The notes beneath the pieces were generated by a model. The model was not told the origin of the DNA, did not search any database, and saw only the letters and a list, made by a program, of their open reading frames with translations. A DNA stretch of 7,975 bases from contig JAZQHB010000035.1 of assembly GCA_045540355.1 (NCBI GenBank), positions 1 to 7,975 on the forward strand. Direction: 5' to 3'. This stretch comes from RGIG2945 sp045540355. GTDB taxonomy: Bacteria > Bacillota > Clostridia > Oscillospirales > Acutalibacteraceae. Shown here one piece after another: positions 1 to 6,409 of the stretch (position 1 is the first letter of the stretch; each line of letters begins with the position of its first letter). Both the position numbers and the translations under genes were made by a program.

Positions 1-56
1 GGGCATTCTCTGAGTATTGCAAGCACCTTGCTGTCAACCGTCTTTTGCTTATTCAT
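1..56 (-). CDS. 5' end of an unidentified gene (first 18 codons)
   Basis: Reading leftward, an ATG at 56-54 opens a frame that stays open to the window edge and encodes MNKQKTVDSKVLAILREC, with Pro next. An excellent Shine-Dalgarno (GGAGG at 67-63, within ACGGAGGTG) sits 6 nt before the ATG, which is the main reason to call it real. The visible part is short, charged and without a signal peptide or membrane segment, so a cytoplasmic start is likely. It follows the adhesin and micropeptide in the same direction, separated by a hairpin spacer. In elements of this kind the next genes are often conjugation components, but 18 residues are too few to name a family and none is claimed. Confidence 0.7.
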   Translation of the reverse strand, partial: MNKQKTVDSKVLAILREC

Positions 57-68
57 AATGCACCTCCG

Positions 69-104
69 TAAAAGAACCGTGGGCGAAGTTTTCACTCCGC
101 CCAC
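69..104 (-). terminator. Hairpin with GAAA tetraloop; weak terminator or processing stem
   Basis: On the minus strand GTGGGCG (104-98) pairs with CGCCCAC (85-79). Inside, one G·U pair and AGT/ACT close a GAAA tetraloop, giving 11 bp in 26 nt. The 3' side is GGTTCTTTTA, an interrupted U-tract that starts 2 nt after the stem. It lies between the micropeptide stop and the SD of the next gene. It could be a weak intrinsic terminator, or an mRNA stabilising or processing stem within the operon. The imperfect U-tract argues for partial termination at most. Confidence 0.5.
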
Positions 105-115
105 TTTCGTGTTCC

Positions 116-205
116 TTATTTCTTTCTGTTCTTAATCTGCAAGAAGATAAAGCCGCCGATAATAAAGGCGACCAATACAACTGCTACGATTGTTTTAGCG
201 TCCAT
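116..205 (-). CDS. 29-aa single-pass membrane micropeptide, coupled to the adhesin
   Basis: The product reads MDAKTIVAVVLVAFIIGGFI followed by FLQIKNRKK. Residues 5-24 are a continuous hydrophobic segment containing a GG pair, and the C-terminus is strongly basic. By the positive-inside rule the topology would be N-out/C-in. The ATG at 205-203 shares its first base with the last base of the adhesin stop codon (TAATG). An AAGGAGG at 222-216, built from the adhesin's Lys-Glu tail codons, lies 10 nt upstream. This combination makes translation coupled to the adhesin very likely. I do not recognise the family. It could be a small partner of the adhesin or sorting machinery, or a small conjugation-channel protein; the sequence does not decide. 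Confidence 0.72.
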   Translation of the reverse strand: MDAKTIVAVVLVAFIIGGFIFLQIKNRKK

Positions 206-3200
206 TACTCATTGTCCTCCTTCTTCTTTTTTCTGTACGCAATAATGGCTGTGCCTACAATGCCGAGGGCAGAAAGTCCCGCAAGTGCAGTCCACAAGCC
301 GACATTGCTGTTGTCTCCGGTCTTTGGTGTATCTCTCAGCTCATTGTGCATTTCCACAACGGTAGTAGAACCGACCTTTACGGTTGCAATCTTATCCGCA
401 GGAAGCACATAGGAAGCAGAAACACTATCCTGAACCTCGGAAATGGTGTAATCTCCGATACGAAGTCCCTCGATAATGATTTCACCGTTCTTATCGGTCG
501 TGAAGCTGCGGTCGTAACCGTTTGCTCCTGTTACTCTGAAAGTGAAGCCTTCGACCTTACCGTCAGAGGAAGTTTTTACGATTTTCAGGTTTCCTTTCAT
601 TGCCGTGTTAATAAAACCGACACCGGCTTTGTTTTCTACCTCGTAGGTGGTTTCATCTTTTTCAATGAAAACAGAGTACACGCCCTTATCAAGTTCAAAG
701 CCTTCCGGTGCTTTAGTTTCTCTTACAAGGTATTTTCCGTAAAGAAGCTCCTTCATCTCGTAAATACCGGTAGAGGTTTCGGTAAGCGTACCGATAAGCT
801 CGTCGCTGTCGTCCAGTTTGCCGTCTCCGTTTACATCTTTGTAAACCTCAAAGGTTGCACCCGTCAGTTTGTTGTCCGGGTAATCTTCATCGACCTTAGT
901 CAACTTGATATTGCCGTGAACATACTCGTTGACAATTTCAACCTCGATAACTTGACCGTCCTCGGACACGATAACCTCATAGGAAGTATCGTCAAGCACG
1001 AAACCGGCAGGCTGTTCGATTTCTCTTACAATCCAGTTTCCATACGGTACTTTGTCAAAAGAAAAGCTACCGTCATTTTCAGAGGTAGCAGTCATCAAAG
1101 CATTTTCTTTTGTAAATACGGTTTCATCAGCCTTAAACAGACCGATAACTGCACCGCCGAGTTCTTCGCCGTTTTCGGTAATCTTCTTACCGGAGACAGA
1201 ACCGTAAATGAGCTTGTTTTCAATCGGCTTGCCCTCATTGACTGCAATCTCAACTGTTTCGGTATCCTGTCCCGCATAGCTGAAAGTGAACGGATACTTG
1301 CTGTCGGAAAGGATATAATGCTCATCGGTTGCAAGCTCCTTTACATAGTAGCTTCCGAAAGGAAGGTCGGTCTTGAGAACAGCCTTGCCGTTTTCGGAAA
1401 GAGAGATAATCTCAATCATACCGTCTGCCGGAATAGAAGTACCGCTTGCAGATACAAGTTCCTCTGCGGCGAAAAGTCCGAAGCTGATGTTCTTCACTTC
1501 ATCGCCGTTGCCGATATTGAAGATGTCGTTCTTCTCGATAGCTTTTTCAAGACTTACCGTTACCTTTTGTCTCTCGTTTACGAAGCTGGTTGCCGTTTCG
1601 GTCACGGCGACTTCCTGACCTGCGTAGGTAAGCTCGACCTCGTGTGCTTCCTTGTTGATAACCATACCCTCCGGTGCGGTAATTTCAACTACCGTATATC
1701 TGCCGAGGTAAAGCTCCTTACTCTTTGCAAGTCCGTTTTCATCTGTGGTAACAGTATCTACGACCTCGCCCTTTGCATAACGGAGTGTTCCGTCAGGAGT
1801 GATAATATCTTCTGCTGCGGTAATCTCATAAACCGCACCTGCAAGACCTTTCACTTCATAGACAGGCTGATAAATCACATCGGCATTTTCCTCTCCGGAG
1901 ATATTTACCCCTGAGAATACCTCGCCGGTCTTTTCAATGCTGACAGTACCTTTCTGTGCCATATTAGGCTTATCGACCTTAATCACGGTAATACCACCCT
2001 CATCGGAAGAATGTTCCTCTGCCACATCAAAGTACACCGGTGTGCTGTCAAGCACATATCCGTAAGGAGCCTGAACCTCAACAAGAGAATATCCCTTGCC
2101 GTATTCCAGCTTTTCCGGTGTAACAAGCTGTCCGTTTGCGTCGGTGTAGAAAGTATCAATCGTTGTCGGAGTAGGATAAGTGAAGGTCATTGTTACCTGA
2201 TTGCCGTCAGGGTCAAAGATTTTGAAGCCTGCACCGGCATACGGAATGTTTTTGCCGCTTTCTGCGTCCACTTTGACAACCTTGATATAGCTTTCAAAGT
2301 TTGCGTTGTTGATAAGATAGCGGTAGGTCTGACCGTCCTGAGCAATGAAAACATCAAAGTCTTTCATCAGCTCACGACCTTCCCAGCCTGCGGTCTGATG
2401 AACGGTATATACACCGTAAGGCATATCCTTTGTCTGACCGAAGCCGTTTTCATCACAGACAATGACATCTCTTTCATCTTCTTCTGCTGCGTCAAAACTG
2501 CCGGAAGATTTGAGATAGATTTCAAAGATAGCACCGTTTTCGGGTGTCTCAATCTGAGTTTCTCCGTTATCGGTATGCTTGATGATGGCGATATTGCCTT
2601 TCATAACCTGTTCGGTAACATCATTTGCTGTCTGATTGTGTTCCACCGTGTAAAGCTGCGGTTCAGCACCGACCTTATGGATTGCGGTATCAAGCAGATA
2701 GCCCTCGGACGGCGTGATTTCACGGATTGTCCAGTCATCATCACAGATATATTCCTTTGTGGTAAACTGCCCGTTCTTATCCGTAACATACTTATCCACA
2801 AGGGTTTCACCTTTATAGATACCGTAAACTGCTCCGGCAAGGGTAGCGTCGCCCTGCGGTGTGCCTTCCTCTCGGTCGCTCTTTGTTACGGTTACGCTGA
2901 ACTTTTTGAGAATGTTCGTGAAGTTTCTTGTGGTTACTTCTTTCCAGTTAATCGGTGCGGTCTGATTTGCAGGCACAACATAACGAATTGCGGTATCCAC
3001 TTCCTCAATGGTGTATGGGGTAGTGCCGCTGATAAGCACATCATCAAAAGAAGCAACACCGTTTTTGTCTGTTACGGCATACTCATCGACCTCAATACCG
3101 GCAAGCGAAGTTCCGTAAAGGTGGAAAGTTACACCCTCGACCAGATTATCCTCCGAAGATTTGATAACCTGAAGATTACCTCTCTTGAGAACATTATTGA

Positions 3201-4455
3201 AGTTGACCTTTGCCACCTGACCGGCAACAACAGTAACTCTGTGAACCTCCTGCGGTACATATTTGTCGATAGACTGCTCTGTTACCGTGTAAACACCGGG
3301 CATAAGGTTATCCAGTTGGAATTTGCCGCCGTTTGCGGTTGTTACAGTCTGATTGACACCGTTACCGCTGATGGTAAACTGAATACCGTCAACCTTTCCG
3401 TCCTCACTTGTCTTTACAATCTGACAAGAGCCGTAGCTTACCTTCATTTTGACAAATCCGCTGACAGGGTCGCTGACCTCCTGAGCATAAGTGACCACAT
3501 CCTGAATGCCGTTGCCATTCTGATGGATACCGTCAGACCATACGACAACACCTCTGCGGACGCCGTTTTTCTTTGCGGCTGTGATGGTAAATTCCTTGCT
3601 CGGAGCTTTCTCCATCGAAACAGTCAATTTGTTTCCGCTGACAGAGAACGAAACGCCGTCAATATTTGCCGAGAAATTGTAATTGCCAAGCACACCGTTT
3701 GTATCGGTGAGAGTTGCAACATACTTGCTTCCGTTCCATTCAAGCTCGTTTACCTTGGCAGAACCGCTTGACCTTGTGCAGAAGCTCGGTACTTTGGTGT
3801 GATTCTGAACACTTGTTACCATACTGTTGTAGTAAGACAGGATTTTACTGCGGAGAGGGTGTGCAGAGCTTACACATTCAAGCACGGCATTGCACCCTCC
3901 GGTAGAAACGTGATTGAAGCCTGCGTCTCTTTCGCCGACAATCGTTTCCCAAATCAAAATCTGAGTGGCATAAGCGTGGGCGATACAGTTGGCGTCGCTT
4001 TCATTCTGCGACTTCCAGCTTGTCGAAATTCCTCCACGGTAGCCGTACTGCAAGATACGACCGATAAGCAGGCGAATATCATCGCTGGAAATCGTACCGT
4101 TCGGACTGATGTTGTTGAAGAAGTTCTCGTCCTTTTCGGTGAGAGTATCTCCAGTCCGCTGACCTGTACCCGGCTCGATACAGTAGGCGATATTGCCCGA
4201 ATACGAACCCATTGCACGAAGTCCCGTATATTTCGTGGACAAGCCTTTCCAACCGTTCATATAGTTGAGATTGCCGTGTCCCCATTCGCCGTTGTTATTG
4301 GTATCTCCGCTTCGGGGATAATCGACGAGGTACACATCGGCTTTTTCGCCTACGGCTGCAAAGGCTGTCGTTGCCCCAATGCCCATAAAAGCAGTAAGGC
4401 TCATAACCGCCGCCAACATAAGCGAGACGGCTTTCTTGAATTTTGTTTTAACCAT
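205..4455 (-). CDS. Sortase-anchored thioester/SpaA-domain surface adhesin, 1416 aa
   Basis: A cell-wall-anchored adhesin. Residues 1-33 are a signal peptide: basic MVKTKFKK, a hydrophobic core, and cleavage near AFA|AVG. Residues about 38-228 match a thioester (TQXA-type) domain, with Cys92 in AYCIEPG and Gln165 in AYATQILIWE as the expected thioester pair; in this family it can bond covalently to a target surface. After a linking beta-rich stretch (about 231-330) come ten SpaA/CnaB-like domains starting near 343, 426, 518, 619, 721, 836, 964, 1085, 1180 and 1287. Most show a strand-A Lys (e.g. K348, K432, K728, K1187, K1294), an E-box Glu (e.g. E393, E793, E924, E1145, E1246) and a late Asn (e.g. 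N960, N1080, N1371), as expected for intramolecular isopeptide bonds. TPKTG (1376-1380), a hydrophobic span and a KKKKEDNE tail form the sorting signal. The ATG at 4455 is chosen because AAGGAGG (4470-4464) sits 8 nt upstream; an in-frame TTG further up would place that SD inside the gene. The ligand is unknown. Confidence 0.92.
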   Translation of the reverse strand: MVKTKFKKAVSLMLAAVMSLTAFMGIGATTAFAAVGEKADVYLVDYPRSGDTNNNGEWGHGNLNYMNGWKGLSTKYTGLRAMGSYSGNIAYCIEPGTGQRTGDTLTEKDENFFNNISPNGTISSDDIRLLIGRILQYGYRGGISTSWKSQNESDANCIAHAYATQILIWETIVGERDAGFNHVSTGGCNAVLECVSSAHPLRSKILSYYNSMVTSVQNHTKVPSFCTRSSGSAKVNELEWNGSKYVATLTDTNGVLGNYNFSANIDGVSFSVSGNKLTVSMEKAPSKEFTITAAKKNGVRRGVVVWSDGIHQNGNGIQDVVTYAQEVSDPVSGFVKMKVSYGSCQIVKTSEDGKVDGIQFTISGNGVNQTVTTANGGKFQLDNLMPGVYTVTEQSIDKYVPQEVHRVTVVAGQVAKVNFNNVLKRGNLQVIKSSEDNLVEGVTFHLYGTSLAGIEVDEYAVTDKNGVASFDDVLISGTTPYTIEEVDTAIRYVVPANQTAPINWKEVTTRNFTNILKKFSVTVTKSDREEGTPQGDATLAGAVYGIYKGETLVDKYVTDKNGQFTTKEYICDDDWTIREITPSEGYLLDTAIHKVGAEPQLYTVEHNQTANDVTEQVMKGNIAIIKHTDNGETQIETPENGAIFEIYLKSSGSFDAAEEDERDVIVCDENGFGQTKDMPYGVYTVHQTAGWEGRELMKDFDVFIAQDGQTYRYLINNANFESYIKVVKVDAESGKNIPYAGAGFKIFDPDGNQVTMTFTYPTPTTIDTFYTDANGQLVTPEKLEYGKGYSLVEVQAPYGYVLDSTPVYFDVAEEHSSDEGGITVIKVDKPNMAQKGTVSIEKTGEVFSGVNISGEENADVIYQPVYEVKGLAGAVYEITAAEDIITPDGTLRYAKGEVVDTVTTDENGLAKSKELYLGRYTVVEITAPEGMVINKEAHEVELTYAGQEVAVTETATSFVNERQKVTVSLEKAIEKNDIFNIGNGDEVKNISFGLFAAEELVSASGTSIPADGMIEIISLSENGKAVLKTDLPFGSYYVKELATDEHYILSDSKYPFTFSYAGQDTETVEIAVNEGKPIENKLIYGSVSGKKITENGEELGGAVIGLFKADETVFTKENALMTATSENDGSFSFDKVPYGNWIVREIEQPAGFVLDDTSYEVIVSEDGQVIEVEIVNEYVHGNIKLTKVDEDYPDNKLTGATFEVYKDVNGDGKLDDSDELIGTLTETSTGIYEMKELLYGKYLVRETKAPEGFELDKGVYSVFIEKDETTYEVENKAGVGFINTAMKGNLKIVKTSSDGKVEGFTFRVTGANGYDRSFTTDKNGEIIIEGLRIGDYTISEVQDSVSASYVLPADKIATVKVGSTTVVEMHNELRDTPKTGDNSNVGLWTALAGLSALGIVGTAIIAYRKKKKEDNE
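216..222 (-). promoter_or_regulatory. RBS of the micropeptide, inside the adhesin C-terminal codons
   Basis: AAGGAGG on the minus strand is formed by the AAG-AAG-GAG-G codons of the adhesin's KKEDNE tail. It is 10 nt from the ATG at 205, so it supports initiation of the 29-codon gene directly or after termination-reinitiation. Confidence 0.7.
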
Positions 4456-4463
4456 TGCGTTTT

Positions 4464-4470
4464 CCTCCTT
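4464..4470 (-). promoter_or_regulatory. RBS that fixes the adhesin start at 4455
   Basis: Minus-strand AAGGAGG lies 8 nt before the ATG at 4455-4453, a canonical spacing. It also lies just downstream of the terminator hairpin, so any readthrough transcript carries a strong ribosome site. Confidence 0.85.
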
Positions 4471-4477
4471 GAAATGC

Positions 4478-4505
4478 AAAAACGCACCGATTTTACTCAG
4501 TGCGT
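4478..4505 (-). terminator. Intrinsic terminator/attenuator between lipoprotein and adhesin genes
   Basis: On the minus strand ACGCACTGA (4505-4497) pairs with TCGGTGCGT (4490-4482): 9 bp including one G·U, with a 6-nt loop. The uridines TTTTT (4482-4478) follow at once. It begins 20 nt after the lipoprotein stop codon and ends just before the adhesin RBS. This is the form of a rho-independent terminator. No convincing separate adhesin promoter is visible in the short gap, so partial readthrough would set a lower adhesin level than lipoprotein level. Confidence 0.75.
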
Positions 4506-4525
4506 CCGCTTAAAATTATTTTGTT

Positions 4526-5230
4526 TTAGCAGTAGCCGATATAGATGTTGTACTCCGTATCGGATAGCTTTTCTGTCCATATCCACACAGCGGTAAAACC
4601 CTCGCTGTTCTTGTATCGGTTCAGTCTGCTTTCAATATCAGACTTGATACCGCTTCGGTTAGGATTTGCGGATATGGGGTTGTCCCAACATTCTGTCGCC
4701 GTGCTGTCAAGAGAAAGCCCTATGCTTACCGCATACTCTTTTGCGTAACTAACATAAGGGCTGACATCGAATGTCTGCTTGGGCGGCTCTGTCGGTTTCG
4801 GTTCTGCCGGCTTTTCTGTCGGTTTTTCAACCGGCTTTTGTTTGGCAGTTGTCTGTTCTTTCGGCTGTTCCGGTTGTTTTTCGGGTTCAGCCTGCGTGGT
4901 TGTCTGCTTCGGTGGCTCTGCCTTTGGCTTTTCGGTTGCAGGAGTATCAGCCGTTTTTTCTTCCGCCGGTTTTGTCTGTACCGTCGTAACCGTCTGACTT
5001 TCAGCGGTTGATTTGCTTTCTTCTGCCGTAATCGGTGTTTCCTCCTGAACTGCCGTGCTTTCCGGTTCTTCTGCCGTATCTTCCTGAGAATTTGTTTCGG
5101 TATTACCAGCCGGAAAAGAAGTCTCCGTTTTCGTTATCTCCTGTGCAGCTTCTTTGGCTGTGTTACCGTTACAACCTACGAGGAAAATCATCAGGCAGGC
5201 AAGAACACAAGGTATCAGCCTGTTTTTCAT
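4526..5230 (-). CDS. Lipoprotein with P/T/E/K-rich stalk and an unrecognised C-terminal domain, 234 aa
   Basis: A surface lipoprotein. MKNRLIPCVLACLMIFLVGC is a type II signal peptide with lipobox LVGC, so Cys20 would be lipidated. Residues 21-152 are a disordered stalk rich in Pro, Thr, Glu and Lys, with repeated KP/EP/PKQT units, suited to spanning the cell wall. Residues 153-234 form a compact domain (FDVSPYVSYAKEYAVSIGLS ... TECWDNPISANPN ... GFTAVWIWTEK ... YNIYIGYC) containing Cys181 and a C-terminal Cys234 that could form a disulfide. I do not recognise this domain family. The start at 5230 is preferred over the ATG two codons upstream (5236): AAGGAG at 5244-5239 is 8 nt from the former but only 2 nt from the latter. 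It precedes the adhesin gene in the same direction, suggesting joint work at the cell surface. Confidence 0.85.
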   Translation of the reverse strand: MKNRLIPCVLACLMIFLVGCNGNTAKEAAQEITKTETSFPAGNTETNSQEDTAEEPESTAVQEETPITAEESKSTAESQTVTTVQTKPAEEKTADTPATEKPKAEPPKQTTTQAEPEKQPEQPKEQTTAKQKPVEKPTEKPAEPKPTEPPKQTFDVSPYVSYAKEYAVSIGLSLDSTATECWDNPISANPNRSGIKSDIESRLNRYKNSEGFTAVWIWTEKLSDTEYNIYIGYC

Positions 5231-5238
5231 ATCCATCG

Positions 5239-5244
5239 CTCCTT
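5239..5244 (-). promoter_or_regulatory. RBS that fixes the lipoprotein start at 5230
   Basis: Minus-strand AAGGAG is followed by CGATGGAT and then ATG (5230-5228), a spacing of 8 nt. The upstream ATG at 5236-5234 is only 2 nt from the SD and is unlikely to be used. Confidence 0.7.
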
Positions 5245-5305
5245 TCTGCTTTAATCGTAATCAAAACCGGTCAAAACATCAAAGGTGCGATTGGCTGAAC
5301 TTTTT

Positions 5306-5335
5306 ATTGTAGCAGACATTTTGCTTTTGCTCCAA
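5306..5335 (-). promoter_or_regulatory. Extended -10 promoter for the lipoprotein/adhesin operon
   Basis: Minus strand: -10 TACAAT (5311-5306) preceded by TGC, giving the extended TGnTACAAT form. The -35 is weak, TTGGAG (5335-5330), at 18-bp spacing. It predicts a 5' leader of about 70 nt before the ATG at 5230. It is the best sigma-A-like match between parB and the lipoprotein gene. The assignment rests on motif match only. Confidence 0.5.
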
Positions 5336-5350
5336 ATGTGCGAACCCTTT

Positions 5351-5410
5351 TATAGACAGCTATATGTTATTAGAGATAGATATACTCAAGGGAGATAGAG
5401 TATATTTTTT
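5351..5410. repeat. Cluster of short direct and inverted repeats downstream of parB
   Basis: Three elements sit close together. TATAG-acag-CTATA (5351-5364) is an inverted repeat with 5-bp arms. GAGATAGA occurs at 5373-5380 and again at 5392-5399, 19 bp apart. TATACTC (5381-5387) and GAGTATA (5398-5404) form a 7-bp inverted repeat, followed on the plus strand by T6 (5405-5410). The cluster lies upstream of the lipoprotein promoter. It could be a regulator-binding region, a ParB-binding centromere, or an AT-rich plus-strand terminator stem. The canonical Spo0J parS palindrome is not present. Confidence 0.4.
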
Positions 5411-5464
5411 CAGCAGGTTAATAGCCGGTATATATAGGGGTTAGAGTGTGAGAAAGGGGGAAGG

Positions 5465-6409
5465 CTATGGGCTGTCACGGTCGGCTCTGCTTCGCAGAAA
5501 CTTGTTGTAATGCTCCAATGCCTTGCACACAAAATCCTCCGTTTGGCTTATGGGAATGTTCTTCGGGATAAGCTGTCGAACTCTGTCGCCCCTCAAAACA
5601 ATTTTCTCCCTTTGGTTTGGCTTCTCCTCCGACATAATCGCTTGGATTGCTTCGGTTGTGAGCTTGCCCTCCTCAAAGTACTTTCGCATACGGATTGTTT
5701 GGTCGTGGGATGGGGTTGCGTCGTTCAGGTCAATTTCGTCAACCACATCACGCTGACTGTCCTCATCGAGAAAAGACAGTTCAACCGCCGGTCGCATTTT
5801 AATTCGCCCCTCATCAACATATTCCAAAAGTTCGGGAACAAGGTTTGTAAGGCGAATATATCTGCGAACTTGGGTTTGACTGTCACCCGACTGCTCTCCA
5901 ATTAGTTGTGCTGTTTCTTTTCCGCTTGACTTCCAACCCACTGGGTCGGAAGTTAGGTCTGTTCTTTTGCCTTGTCTGCTCAATGCTTCCAAACGCATTT
6001 TGTAGGCATAGGCTTTTTCCGAGGGAAGTATCTGCGACCTTTGGTAGTTGCTCTCAACCATTAAAATCGTGGCTTCGTCTCGGTTCAGTTCAACGACCTC
6101 ACAACGGAGAGTATCAAACCCGGCAAGCTCACAGGCTCGCTTTCGTCTGTGTCCCGATATGAGTTCGTATCTGCCGTCCTCTTTCTGCCTTACCGTCGCC
6201 GGAGTGATTACCCCTCGTTCCTTAATACTCTCAATGAGCTGTGCCATATCCTCGTCATCACGCACCTTAAAAGGGTGGTCGGGGAAATCGTCAATCTCAG
6301 TCAAGGGAATATCTCGGATTTTTGAAAGTTTTTCTTCATCTCTCTGTTCCTGCGTCGAGAATAAGTCATCGAGCTTCGTGAGAGTGAAGTCGCTCTTTCT
6401 TCCTGCCAT
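5465..6409 (-). CDS. parB: ParB/Spo0J-family partition protein, 314 aa
   Basis: A DNA-segregation protein that binds centromere-like sites and loads as a CTP-dependent clamp together with ParA. The N-terminal ParB/Sulfiredoxin-type domain covers about residues 31-125. It includes IPLTEIDDFPDHPFK, the GVITP turn (66-70) and the nucleotide-binding motif GHRRKRA (86-92), then the conserved ESNYQR segment (119-124). A helix-turn-helix follows at about 162-190 (KETAQLIGEQSGDSQTQVRR), then a variable C-terminal part. Its length is usual for the family. AAGGAGG at 6425-6419 is 9 nt before the ATG. The first 44 nt overlap the end of parA, so translation is probably coupled. Its place on a mobile element suggests stabilisation of the extrachromosomal form; chromosomal Spo0J is less likely because the neighbours are not chromosome-origin genes. 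Confidence 0.93.
   Translation of the reverse strand: MAGRKSDFTLTKLDDLFSTQEQRDEEKLSKIRDIPLTEIDDFPDHPFKVRDDEDMAQLIESIKERGVITPATVRQKEDGRYELISGHRRKRACELAGFDTLRCEVVELNRDEATILMVESNYQRSQILPSEKAYAYKMRLEALSRQGKRTDLTSDPVGWKSSGKETAQLIGEQSGDSQTQVRRYIRLTNLVPELLEYVDEGRIKMRPAVELSFLDEDSQRDVVDEIDLNDATPSHDQTIRMRKYFEEGKLTTEAIQAIMSEEKPNQREKIVLRGDRVRQLIPKNIPISQTEDFVCKALEHYNKFLRSRADRDSP

Noticed and set aside
4456..4479. N-terminal extension of the adhesin from an in-frame TTG (MHFKEENA...)
   Set aside because: The AAGGAGG at 4464-4470 would then be inside the coding region. The ATG at 4455 is 8 nt from it and begins a normal signal peptide.
346..4596. Long plus-strand open frames opposite the adhesin gene (346-1914, 2011-3771, 3799-4596)
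   Set aside because: They lie antisense to a clearly coding gene with signal peptide, domains and sorting signal. They have no SD or recognisable domains, and their composition reflects the reverse of the repetitive adhesin codons.
5231..5236. Lipoprotein start at the first ATG (MDMKN...)
   Set aside because: Only 2 nt separate the SD from this ATG, whereas the ATG at 5230 has an ideal 8-nt spacing.
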